A DNA stretch of 64,000 nucleotides from Bimastos eiseni (lineage: Eukaryota; Annelida; Clitellata; Crassiclitellata; Lumbricidae): contig OY365813.1 of the NCBI GenBank assembly GCA_959347315.1, forward strand, positions 12,252,829 through 12,316,828. Direction: 5' to 3'. The number at the start of each line of letters is the position of its first letter. The first letter of the stretch is position 1. This document shows positions 37,801-49,781 of the stretch, one piece after another. The notes under the pieces are model-generated. The model worked only from the letters and a program-made list of their open reading frames with translations. It ran no database searches and had not been told where the DNA came from. The position numbers and the translations under genes are program-made.

Positions 37801-39900
37801 CTGATCGGAGATCTTCTCACCGTTTCGCTCAAATGTAATGAGAATCTGTGGTGCGTAACTCGAAGGTTGAGAATTGAGTCCTGCTGAGCAAATGACCGAG
37901 ATCGACTTCTGTTCGACCACCGGAAACTGTCTAAGGTAATAGTAATTGTCGATCCTTGGTGTCCATGGAATTCCTGCACACAGATGATTCATAAACACGC
38001 TTTAATATAGCTTAAAGGTTTCTACATCCATATACTAATAATTATAAACTCTTCCTTTATTTAACCAACTGTATATGCGCAATTTGAAGTTCAATGCCTT
38101 AAAAGGTACAGCATTCTAATTGAAAAGACTTTTCGCACTAGATTGTCTGCCTATTGAATAGCACGACCATATACCGGCATGTTCCCTTGGCTTTTTTCGC
38201 TATAGTTAGAACCACTGTGACCTTAACTAGGTCTTTTACCTCCATGAAACCATCCCTGCGGAATGTACTTTCCTGCACGTCATTCTTTCCGGCTTTCTTC
38301 CCACAGGTCAATGCCTCCGTTCTCTCTGTCTGTCTGTCTATCTGTACGTCTGTCTCTGTCTCTATCTCTGTCTCTGTCACTGTATCTGTCTGTCTCTCTC
38401 TCTCTCTCTCAGAGCTCAAACTCTGTTTCTACTCTCCGGGTTCTTGCACTGGAAGCGCTACTGAATAGCCATTTCTGTGAGCTGCGGGGCGCTAAACATA
38501 ACACAGAAACGATTGCTCTATTAGGCCTACGTACATTCAATGTGGGTGATGAGGTCAACAAGATCAGGCGCTGCATGGAGAAATGATTCCAATAGGCATG
38601 TTCCAAGAAAAGATGTGGTGACCGAGAAATATAAATTGTGACTTGGTACATGTATTACACGATTTGAGCAATAGACATAATCTTCAAAGAAAATAACTAT
38701 AATAAAACTTAACACAAAATGCACAACTGAGATGCAGTTTTAAAATCGAATCGCTTCTGTGCTGACAATTTTTTACTCACTGCTTCTAAGCATAAAATGG
38801 AACCTTGAAGAGAGCTGAACTCAGCTGATGACTTACGGTAGACGTAAAGTAGAGCAGTTGTGTCGTTTGTTGTTCCTATAATCAACGAATAGTTTCCAGC
38901 ATCCCACAGAGCGATATTGGTTATTGTCAAAGTTATCACTCTAGTTTGTAGGTTGATGGATGACGTCCCTCTCGCACTAGACGGAGGTGTAGTTGTGAGG
39001 TTTTTAAAATCGTAGGAATGTGCTGGACCTGTGAATGTCCACTCGAAAGCACACGAATCTCCTTCATAGACACGCTTTATTCCAGGTGACGATATTATTG
39101 CTGAAACAATCAAGTGTATTTAATGGTTTGAAACATAGTCTGTACTGGAATCGTATGCCCAATCGTAGGCGTGAATTTATATAGTGCCCTATCTGAGAAA
39201 CTCATACGAGCCACTTTCGACACGAGAACACTAAACCACGATCGATAACAATCGCTTAGAAACGCTTATGGAAAGAGAGCAAAGGAATTAAGATCAAAAA
39301 GTAAATTGCATAGGATGCTAGGCAACCCATTCTAGAAAGAGTAACCGGCCTCAGTGAAGTTTTATGGAGCACTGTAAAAGTTCTAGTCCTAGGGACAATC
39401 AAGTTGCCTTGCGCGGCAGAGCGAAGAGATCTATAGATCTATATTTAAACAGGCTCACAGGTTTATTTATGTTCAATAAATTACAGGTATCAGAACGAGA
39501 ATTATAGATAAAGGACACATTCTCAAATTTAACCATTGAGTCAGTAGTTCTAAAACAGACACATGAAACCTTTATTATGTAATATTCTGTTAAAAGGACT
39601 GCATGATTGGTAAAAAAAACTATTTTTAATATTTAACGCTTAGCTGTGCCACAAAAACACTATGCGCATTGCAACTATTTGTATATCAAACGCATACGCT
39701 CAGTGTTCAAGTACATAGAACTCCAACCTTTCTTGAGACCTAAATTGCTCGAAAAGTTGTCTGAGAGGTTGTCGTGTATGAAATTGTGAGCAAAGACAAT
39801 TCAGTACAGAGTCGCTAAATTCTGAGGTTAGCGGAAATGACTTACCTGACAATGCGCCACCGATTAGGAATAACGTAACAAAACTCTGACAGGAGACCAT
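31859..39900 (-). CDS. receptor B: Ig/FN3 type I transmembrane receptor with ITIM-like tail, 9 exons, 864 aa
   Basis: Exons in transcript order: 39900-39846, 39100-38837, 37973-37653, 37262-36885, 35990-35634, 35219-34926, 34078-33488, 32755-32601, 32038-31859 (stop TAA 31861-31859). The first seven introns are phase 1 and the last is phase 0; all are GT-AG except intron 5, which needs a GC donor. Domains: signal peptide 1-18; V-like 19-106 (DSCAFEW, no second Cys); C-type Ig 107-213 (VICSA...YICKA); V-like 214-339 without the Cys pair; Ig 340-458 (LICSA...FRCAA); Ig-like 459-556; FN3 then a second beta module with CCVESKVLC, 557-753; TM about 764-790; cytoplasmic 791-864. The tail has AIYEGL (Tyr833), Tyr842 and ITYECL (Tyr850); ITYECL fits the ITIM consensus (I/V/L/S)xYxx(L/I/V). 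Family name unknown; the overall plan resembles immune or adhesion receptors. Confidence 0.85.
33030..33182. mobile_element. hAT-type MITE (non-autonomous), in receptor B intron 7
   Basis: The 153-base element begins CAGAGGCGTC and ends GACGCCCCTG, inverted repeats with one mismatch. It is flanked by TCAATGGG (33022-33029) and CCAATGGG (33183-33190), an 8-base target duplication with one change. CAG...CTG ends and 8-base duplications are hAT features. Confidence 0.7.
34556..34710. repeat. (CATA)n microsatellite
   Basis: About 38 units of ACAT/CATA with minor variants, in receptor B intron 6. It produces false open frames on both strands. Confidence 0.95.
36482..36766. mobile_element. hAT-type MITE, in receptor B intron 4
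   Basis: The 285-base element has terminal inverted repeats CAGGGGTGTAACAAG and CAGAGGTGTAAGAAG (complement of the right end). It is flanked by a perfect 8-base target duplication TCTAAAAG at 36474-36481 and 36767-36774. The interior holds long G and C runs, with no coding capacity. Confidence 0.85.
38320..38500 (+). repeat. TCTG/TC simple repeat followed by a LINE tail
   Basis: The simple repeat is at about 38320-38412. Then 38425-38500 carries 'ttgcactggaagcgctactg' and a GGGGCGCTA, matching the LINE tail at 58165-58215. It is on the plus strand, antisense to receptor B, in its intron 2. Confidence 0.6.
39512..39735 (-). pseudogene. relic of receptor exon 5 end plus downstream intron, inside receptor B intron 1
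   Basis: This aligns with 35445-35665, the last part of exon 5 and the intron after it. Shared strings include 'cattctcaaattta', 'gctgtgccac' and 'gttcaagta(t/c)atagaactcca', the last being coding in exon 5. The coding part is only about 40 bases, so it is a duplication footprint and not a usable exon. Confidence 0.7.
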
Positions 39901-42900
39901 TTTGAAAACCGCCCTACAGAAATGAAAGACTTATTTAAATACGAATCGATTTACCCCCATATGTCGAGTTACTTTCTGACTGTAAACTTATCTTAACATT
40001 GTAATATAACGTACTGTAGTTTAAATCTTCTAAAATTGCTCAACGTACACAGAAGCCACGTCAGGTAGACCAGCTTATTCACTGACGTTGGTTATTGACC
40101 CATTTGCCTTCATTTATTCTGATGCGCTCAGTTTAATGGAGACATATCTCCATCGTTTTATTAATCTGACAGAGACGAAGATAAGAAACTATGTTCAGCG
40201 TTGAAACCGCTATATATATATATCGTCATCCAGACTTTGTCTGCTGTTCGGATTGCGAATGAACGTAGCCTATACGCCTAACTGCTGTGTACACTCTTTA
40301 GACATTGTCAAATTAAAAGAATAGCAGAGACATTTAATTTGTTTCCGATATAAGGATCTCACTGTAAACTAACCGAAATCCTATCTAGGTAAGTTTTTGT
40401 CTTTCGACGCCAGACCTTAACTCTAATGAATTCCTCTTTGCCCTTGTTGGACCATTCTATCCTAATCGTATTGCACTGCATAACACTGACAAGCATGCAT
40501 ACATCTACATGAAACACACAACAGTTGATGAAACATGACACCATGTCTAGGTCAATTACCTAGGTCAGTGTATTTTGGGACTACGAAACGATGTTCTGCG
40601 CCTAAAAGTAATGTCAGCGCCGAGGCCTGCTAAGGTCAATTTAGTAAAGGCAGATGATACACCTTCTGTGCATACTATTATGCAAATGAACTGCAATGAT
40701 GGTCTATTAAATCGTTCACCGACGCAAAATCCGTTACTGTGCGAAGTTTAGTCATACAGCTGCTTTAATAACATGAATGCAGACTTAGTTAGCTTCCTGG
40801 TGTCAGGCCAACATACCAATACACTGAGGAAACTCAAAATACCGATGCACTGAGAATTGAATTGCCCTTTACAGTGTTGCATGTGTGAGACCCCAAGGGC
40901 AGCATGTTCCCTCAAAACTTGCAGGACGCCCCTTCAGCCGTTCATCTCGACTCATTTCATAAAAAGTGATCAGGTTTTACCTAGCCCTAGATACATATGA
41001 TCGAAAGACGAGTAACATTCAATGGTCGAACTCATTGCATACAAGAAGCAAGGCAATACATTTGATTCAACATTACAATCTTCAGTGTTTTTGCCCCGAA
41101 GACCTCTATTTTCTGTAGCGACCATCTATTTATTCCTTGAGCAGCATTTGTGTGACATGAAACTTCTGCTGGATTTAAATGGAACCGTTTTGTAGGTTGA
41201 TGGATGGCGTCCCTCTGACACTAGACGGAGGTATAGTTGTGAGGTTTTTAAAATCGTAGGAATGCGCTGAACCTGTGAATTTCCACTCGAAAGTACACGA
41301 ATCTCCTTCATAGACATGCTACGATGGTGAGTAATTTACCTTCAATTCTCACAAGCAATCTAACAGCTACAGACACGCAGACACGCTAACTCGCAAACAC
41401 TGCCTTTCGGAGATTGAACTTTAATATTAATACCTTTGACTTTCGCGAATGAATATGCGTCTGGTTTAAACAAATAAAATGGCAATAAAGCCGTTAGAAA
41501 TCATATAGATTTTCTTACCGTGTCATAGCTCTGTCCGTGATCATTTATATCTAAAACCGAAGAGCAATTAGCGGGCAAATTCCTTTGTTAAATCCGATGC
41601 AGGAAGCTTACTATTAATGGATTCGAGAATGCCGACCTGGTTTCGCTTTCTTTGAACGTGAAATTTACTTGTCCATTCTCAGAAATCTACTTCCTCTGGC
41701 CTAGGGCATTCTTCGTTTAATGCGTCGCGCTCCAATTAACAAGACACGCATGGGCCTTATGTAACGGTTGATGCCATATGATGACACAAACTCTCAGCCT
41801 AGGTAGGCCTATGGTCTAGGGTTCTATGCTAGTATATTCTTAGACCTACACTTTAAAACCTAAAGCAAGGTCAACAATCCAATCAACTAAGAAGACCAAT
41901 AGTTGAATGGCTACAGGATCTACTTGTTGCAATTGTTACTTTGGCTATGTCACATCAGAAAAATGTAACAATAATAACTTTCTACCGATGGCACCTAGTG
42001 TGTTATTCTATCAACAACATCCACTTCAAATAAGTTACTGTCAAACACATTTATTTTGTTCATTCTTTGCTAAACGATAAATAATTTGAAATAACATAGA
42101 AATGTTGCTCGGGCGTAGCTTCTAATAATTGGCACCAAACGTTCTCCGTGAACATATTTAGCAGTCTGTCTAAGCGAATGCGTTTCTGCTGAGCAGATTG
42201 TGTAGCATGGAGGTCTTGTCAGACCACGGCTTCTATTTGATACGTCAACGGTTTAATTACGTTGTCCATACATGTAGGACAGCATACATATACATTAGTC
42301 GCTATAGAAGAAAGTAATTAGGCCTAATAATAGTAGATTTTGCTATTTTAGACAGAATACTACTTGGAAGAAATGCAGTACAGCATCTAGATACCAATAA
42401 GTCCTAATAATAGATCATCAGACACTTTTAAACAAGCAAAGGTAAACATTATTCATCAAAGGAATTGAACATTATTGTGCATGTAATGCAAATGTAAGTG
42501 CAGAGTCAAGATGTGCTGAGAGCGCACTTTTAGTTTTATGCCTTCAGATTCGCTTGAATAATTTCCTCACGATGTCATTAATGCTTATGAAGTCATTTTT
42601 TGGTTAATAATCTCCAATCTGTCTGCATCAGCGTAGAGGGTCATAAAGAGATCTCGCCTAAATGTAGTCATTTACAAATCAGCGCCGTATGTTCTACATG
42701 AACAAAATAAGCGTGCTGTGAAGATGTGCGGCCAAAAGTTAAATTGATACTGGTTAAAAGGTTCCACTGAAATTAGCATGAAAACTTAGTTATTTTGATA
42801 TTTTTCAGCTCATCGTTTAAGGAGTAAGTAGTTCATTTAACTAGAAACACATATTGAGAAGGCATTCAACACAGAGACAAGCTGAGAAATTATCTCTTTC

Positions 42901-43060
42901 AACAGAACATTAACGCTATTAAACGATAATAAATTCAGTCGGCAGGTCTAGAAGCGTATATATAGTAGGTTTATATCGAGTATACAGAAGGTACATTAAA
43001 TGAATAATTCTCCGTTTATGGGTTCCATTCTTCGAATAGCAGAAGATGGGAGGGGGTTCT
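39901..43060. other. intergenic between receptor A and receptor B
   Basis: It contains a dispersed repeat copy (40037-40088) and an exon relic (41189-41320). Otherwise AT-rich with no recognised exon. Both flanking genes read leftward, so the promoter of receptor B should lie just right of 39900. A TCTGTAG next to the start codon could instead be a 5'UTR acceptor. Confidence 0.5.
41189..41320 (-). pseudogene. orphan copy of the receptor V-domain exon fragment
   Basis: 132 bases match 38945-39076 (exon 2 of receptor B) with about ten differences, roughly 92% by eye, including the C-strand coding region. The acceptor side and the F-G strand region are missing, so it cannot act as a full V exon. 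It lies about 1.3 kb upstream of receptor B. Confidence 0.8.
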
Positions 43061-46000
43061 TCATGAATATTGATTCCTCTGAAAACGAAACAGATAAACA
43101 AGAAGTTACAGACGAATACTTTTTAATGAAATAACTATCTCTCCAAAATACCATCAAAGTGCTGAGTATTTATGATGCACTGAAATCTACTTTACAAATG
43201 GATAACGCTGGTCTATTATTTATGAAAACGATACAGACGATAAAAAAGAGCATCCTACCTTAGCCCTGGTTTGTTTTTCGTTTAATGGCATATAAAAGGC
43301 GTCGTCTGGTGACTTCGGGGAATCTGCCATCTCATAAGTTTCCTGAGCATCGTCGTCGTCTTCTGGTGGTGGTGGCTTCTTAGTCACGGGCGGAACTGAT
43401 TTCCTCTCTGGTAAAGGTCTTTTGGGAAGCTACAATGATCAGACAAGATACGACAAACACTAATTAGGCCTACTAATAATATTATTTCTGCGCAATATTA
43501 ATCGCCAATGTCCATCGACAGATCACGAATAATTAGAGAGTGCAAAATGTGCGCCAAACGTGTTCAAAATTTTTCCTACACCGTCACCATCTGAGAGTAA
43601 TCGTAATTGTAATCGTAATTTCGAGGTTTCTAAAGCCCAGCTCAGCAGCTTATTCACGAGCGCTGCTAGAAGTCATAGGGGTTGTCCGAATGGCATTCCG
43701 AAGGAGGTCCGATTCCGGGTATCAGAGGATCAGAGGATTTACATGTAGAGTAGCTGTTAGGGCGGATGTCGTGTGGGTCGAGAATTGGACGGTGGATATT
43801 AGCTGAATCGGGGTATGAGTTCTTGAAGTGGTGAGACTGTACTTTATATCCAGGGGCAGATGATGTCGAATGAATGGCACATTTAAAGTAGATAATTCTA
43901 CGACTTCTGCGTTAATGGCCTAAGACATTGAGCACAATCTTAATTTTACTTTTATTAAGTTATTCTTTTGAACTATAGCTGATAAAGTTTAAGGCAAAGC
44001 CAATAAATAGCATCACATTAGCCTCTATAAGAGCTGTTCTATGAAACAATAATTAAAATATATCTATCTAATGCTTGTTCCTAAACGTGTCAGTTTTGAT
44101 TTTGTAAACCAATGGACATCAGCCTCTTGTAGATTGTCGCGGCATTTCTAGTCGTTCCAACTGAAAATATCGCGGAGTTCACAACGAGTGATCCAGAACA
44201 TAGGGCCATGTGGGGGTAGGGTATTACATGTAGGTAACACACTGGAAGGCAGAGCTGGTGAGCAGAGTTCGTATATCCCCTGTGAGGTTGACTAGTCCTT
44301 CTTTTGCTAGGTTACGGCATTGGTTAGATTGGATGTAGGGCCTATAACGTAATGGACACTTTGCATGGCTGTCGACGGTTAAACTTGACTTCTGTCGTTT
44401 AGTCGTAATCAGTCGTTCATGCTATGTAATAATCCTGCGATCTGTCAGTTTGAAGTAAACGAAATTTATAATTTATCATTATTATTAATGTTCTTCTTCA
44501 GCAAATCTACGGCATATATTCACCTGTCGTGTGGGTGTTTTCTCCTCGATAGTCGGGAGTTTCGGGGGTTCTTGACGAGGTTGTTTTCTCTTAATCAGAA
44601 AGAACAGCAAACTACCAACTAAAGCTGAGACAGCGATCATCAAAAGTACGGCTAAGACCGCTGTAGAGATGAGCAACGGATGTGTGCTTCCATCATCTGG
44701 AATTAAAACCAATCAACATCGGACTTATAAGCTTACGTCTAAGCTACATTGTACAGTAACTCAACGAATAGTAATGAGATAGTCAAGACGTTTTCGTCAC
44801 AGTTTTCGTAATTTTTTCTATCATTTTTGTGTAAATGAATCATTGGACTCATCAGTGATTGAAGGACTCGAGTGCAACACATCAATCGATCAATAAATAA
44901 ATAAGTAAATAAATCGATCGATCACTTAATTAGCCAATTAACTAATTGATCAATCTTTCAACAGATCAATCAATAAATAAATAAATCATTTATATCAATC
45001 AATCAGTTAATATATGTGCTATATAGAGTCAACAAGGCTGACACAGATGCAACTTATTACATAATAATGAAAATTAGTATTCCTAGGCTGTACAGACAGG
45101 CCTAAAATTACTACGAGCATTGATCTTTACATTTACAACATGTTTCAAATTTACATTATTCAGTTCACACATATGTTGAACCAATAAACTGTAGTCGTAC
45201 TTAATATATAGGAGGTCATCTCTAGAGAGAAAGGAAAATTTAGAACGTGGTCTGTAGTGAAGACATCCTGTGTGAAAGCTTCAATGTTTATGGAACTGAT
45301 GCGGAGGAAAGAATGGGAGATAACATCGGGACGTGGATAGGCATTATGTTACGGCATGTGAAAATGAGTGATTATTGGAACGTGTATCACAAGAGAAAGA
45401 AATATCTGGTGATAACAAGCGAGATGTTGAAATGATGTTTTGTTTACCATTCCTTTACCATTCGGGGGCCGTAACAAATACAACTCCACACTATTGTTAA
45501 AATAATTACTTGCAGAAATAAAACAATTTGAACATTTTACTGAGTTTAAAACTCACCGTCATCTCCCGTTCTTGACACTCTTATGCCTTTCACAATCGTC
45601 AAATAATAATTATTTTGACCACCAAATACAGTGAAGTCGAAGAGATAAACATCACCATCTGGTAGCTTACTAAAAACTATCCGATGGATGGCGCTGGTAA
45701 TGGTATAATTGTTGGAACTACAACTTCCCGATGATTCCAAGCAGCATGTTACTGAAAGCCTGCTCATATTTCCATTCAATGGAGTGAAGTCGATGGTCGC
45801 CTCACTTCCATTGATTGAGATAGTTTTGGAGGAGACAATCAATTTGAATCGTTTCGGAGTTTTCACAGTTAACTTCAGAACATCACTGGAACCTAACGCA
45901 TTACTCGACCAAATACTGACCTCATAGTTCGTCTCAGGTCGAATTTTGCTTTGAAATAGCGTTTTTTGCGTTACATTGTACCAGCTGGTGGTCACAGTGG

Positions 46001-49000
46001 TATTCCGCGTCTCGATGTCTGTGCTGCCATCAGTTTCATGAAGTCGTACAGATATAGTTTGTGTGTGACCATTAAACCACATGCAGTTCCAATAAAGGAG
46101 GATTTCCCGGTGCAGAGCGTATACGACTCTGATGTGAGATGGTGGCTCTGGTGGCGCTGAGACAGTATAAAACATATTGAATTGGTGAAATCAAGTTGGC
46201 ATTATGTTTCGATATAAAATTATTCTTATTGCGCTATTAACGGTTCAGCGATGTGTCAAGTTCAAGCCTTCGGCGAGTGAACCCGTTTTATTAAGTCATC
46301 GGGCTTCATCACGGACAATAACTGATAATGCTCATGCACAGAGCAAACATAGACAAGATTTTAGGACATGAACGTATCTATGCATTGACCAATAAAGGAA
46401 GACAAATTAATTTACTTGGCCTTGTGTGCTTGGTAATTTTGTCTGGCCTGTTGTATTTAATCAATAATCAGATTAACAGTATGCGTACCTCTGGGCCACA
46501 CGGTTGTCTATCGGTTATACACTTGCTAGATGATTTATTTTTGTGCTTACGGGTAGGCCCAACGAGTTCTGTGTGTAACGACCCTGGTGGACAAGTTGCT
46601 TGCATACAGGTGCCTGTGTCCTCAATACTTGGTAATGGCGTACGGTGAAAGGTGAACGACAAGTTCTTCGATGCTCTGGTCCCATGCCCATAGCCTATGA
46701 TTTCGTTCATTGTCGAGTACAGGGCCTAATAGGCGTAAATGGACGCCTCCCCTACGCTCGATACAAGAGCTTTTACTGACCTACTGTGCAACTGGTAGCT
46801 ATTTGGAGCAAAAGAAGGCTCACGCATGCACCTAGTTCGAGATGACGCACTGTACTGTGTATAATGCTTTAGGGTGAAACCTAAATATGGAACAGATTGA
46901 ACTTTTATACAATTGTTTCACGTAAACATTGGGCCGTAGACCAAAGCTCTGCTGACCTGGAGGTAGAACCTGAAACGTTTCTGAGGTCAATCCAATTCCG
47001 TTGTTCAAATTGATCGTGTAATATCCATAGTAAGTCTGCGATGTGAGTTGAAACGTTAAGACCGAAGGATCGTTTCTCTCAGTCGGTGGTAAAGGCGATG
47101 GAATTCCAGATGTGCTATTAAAAGTCCAACTCCACAACGATGTAATGGCAGGGTTGGCTTTATAACTAACCGACAGTCGAACTTGATGACCGACATCAGA
47201 GTGAAATCTTTTGTTTGGTGGCGTACGTGACACAATTTGCGGTCGATCTAAAGCGTGATTCATTTGCATCAATTCTAGGCATTTTAGACGAAAATAATGC
47301 GACAATTGTCACAACCGCCTGCTTCGCAAAATATATACATGTATGGTTTCAGAACTCCAAATATTAAGAAGACTCGATAGAAATTCGAAAAGTCGGAGTA
47401 ATGTAGAGTAGCAGTATACATTTACAGCATGGTTTAAGAGCCCGTAAGAATAGCATCGGATAAGCACGCCAGAATTCATATTCGAAATCTGAAGTTTGCT
47501 TTCGTAAAGCAAATGACTTACCTATACTCAACACTCATGTACATGTACCATTGCAGATATGATGATGTGTGTCTTGAAATTGTGCTTCAAATATTCGTGG
47601 TCCACTGTCAAGAGACAGCTCGAGAAGAAAGGCGTTTGGCAAGAATGATTTATTGAGCATATAACAAATTTATATAGCGATATAATGCGGGACTAATCGC
47701 GGGTTCTCAATACGCTGGTACGCGTAAAAGCAAACTTCTATGAGTACTTGCAGCGAGCAAACATGACTTAGATATAAAGCTAGGCAAATGAAAGCCTCTT
47801 GTTGCTTCATCAGTGTAATACTATCTGACAAACTATCATACTGCGGTTTCTCAGTTTTTCCGTGAAATAATTCATCATTATTATAAATACAAATTGTTAT
47901 ATTATTATTATTAACACTATTATTATTATTATTATTATTATTATTTACATTATTATTATTATTATTATTATTATATTATGCCGTTATCGCATAAAGTGGG
48001 CGAGCTAAATTATTATTAATATTTTTTATCAAATGTAAACTGGCTTTTGCACGATACTCACAGTGAAGTACTAGGCTATGCGACGCTGGGCCACACGCGA
48101 AAGGTTTTCCCTCTTCTTGTCCCCAACAACTTATTTGCCGATCTCGATATTGAACTGAATCGATGACAAGGGTTCGTCCATCATTTTTAATGCTGTACCC
48201 GGTGAGTAGATCACCGTTTGGCAGGGTGGCTGGTCCGTTGGAAATATTCTGGAGACGCGGAATATCACCTACGTCCCAGAAATAGTAAAGCTTTGGTCGA
48301 TAGGATGCTGGTAACGACGTCGATGTCACGGTGCATGTCAGTTCGACGGTACTGCCTTCGATAGCTGGGATCGACCCACTGGTGTGGTTGAGAACAATTT
48401 GGGAATTACCTGAAATTTAATATTTGTAATTGTCATGATAAAATGTACTCGCAAATTCATATGGCGTCCCCACAAGTGAAACTTGTTGGAGACTCAAGGC
48501 TTGACATTACAAAGCTTGACATTATAGCCACGACCTATTAGAAATAATATACGAGTGATTTCTGAAAAAGACAGAACAGTCAAGAGGATCGTTAGACGGG
48601 TATTGAGTCCCTTATGCGATACACGTAATTTTAAAATGAATATTACATCCAATAATTCATCTGACATTGCATCGTTGAATAAAATTAGATGTACAAATTG
48701 AATCAGAGGAAAAGATTATATTTTTACAGGCTCCAGTGCTCAGTTCTTGGGCTAATGAGGAGGTCTATATCATGATAATTATGGGCAGGCCAGTGGGCAC
48801 ATTTTATCTTAAACTAAAAAGAAATATCCGTCACTTCCTGTCAATTTAAGATGATAGATTCAATGTTTGTAAGAAATTATAGAAGGCTAAATAATATGTT
48901 ATGATCAGGATTAAAGCAAAATAACTAAATCGCAATTGAAGATCTCTAGCAATGGACTCTAGATTGACGCTGCGACAAATGAAATCGTGATGTAGATAAT

Positions 49001-49781
49001 TATAGATTTAGAGCTCATTAAAATCGTGACTTACCATACACGAATAATAGGGCACCGTTGTCGGTTACAATAGAAGTTCCTGCGTTTATCGATAAGGAGT
49101 AATTTCCGGCATCCTCTAACTGAACATTGCGAATGGTAAGACTGATTCTTCCTCTAGCGTCATCTCGCGTATGGTTAGCATTTGCGCTTAGGGCTCCCGA
49201 TGACTTTTTGACCACCGTGTAAGCCGCGAAAGACCCCTGCACGATCCAATGAAATGTACAGCTTTCACCCAGGATCTTTCGTTGCAGTCCAGGTGGTATA
49301 ATTGTTGCTAAAGATGGAATAAACGGAATAAAAGTAGCAATGAAAAAGACTTTTCGATGTAGATTATTATATTAAATTTTTTTTAATGATGGCTGAAATT
49401 AAACCGCCTTGATGAAATCCAAACCGCTAGGCTTGCTATAAATCAAGTTGAATATATTCATTCATCACTTGGATACATGCAGGTACTATTTATGCGGCTC
49501 TCAAGCTATAGAGCACTAAACAAATTACTTAAGTAGACCTATTAAGAAAAGTTTACTGATCAAGCTATGCTGTTTAATATTTCCACACATTCTTTCAACA
49601 AAAAATCACATCGGCAGCAAGCAAAATTAACGGTTAGGCCTAATTAGACGAATTTTAAGGATGTTTATGTTACTGCTGTCAATCTGGTTGGTTGCAATAA
49701 AATATTGATTGATTGATTAAACTCACCCGGATAGACTAGTTCAACGCAGACTAGGCCAAGGAACAAATGCTGGATCAACAT
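43061..49781 (-). CDS. receptor A: Ig/FN3 type I transmembrane receptor, 8 exons, 642 aa
   Basis: Exons in transcript order: 49781-49727, 49307-49035, 48409-48062, 47247-46957, 46156-45557, 44696-44524, 43429-43259, 43078-43061 (stop TGA). All junctions are GT-AG; the first five introns are phase 1 and the last two phase 0. Domains: signal peptide 1-18; V-like Ig 19-109 (ESCTFHW, then LEDAGNYSL with Ser where the second Cys belongs); C-type Ig 110-225 (LTCTV...ISCWG); cysteine-free Ig-like 226-322; FN3 from about 323 and a second beta module with CCLESSGSC, to 522; TM about 530-557. The 85-residue tail has a basic/proline-rich part (KRPLPERK, PPPP) suited to SH3 binding, then TYEM (Tyr612) and FYMPL (Tyr626, YxxL). 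The exon plan equals receptor B minus one V-C exon pair. The last exon encodes only RNQYS and is the least certain. Confidence 0.85.
44880..45010. repeat. ATCA/ATAA simple repeats
   Basis: Runs of ATCG/ATCA/ATAA tetranucleotides in the intron before the transmembrane exon of receptor A. Confidence 0.7.
47880..47982. repeat. (TTA)n microsatellite
   Basis: TTA/ATT trinucleotide run in intron 3 of receptor A, close to the end of exon 3. Confidence 0.85.
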
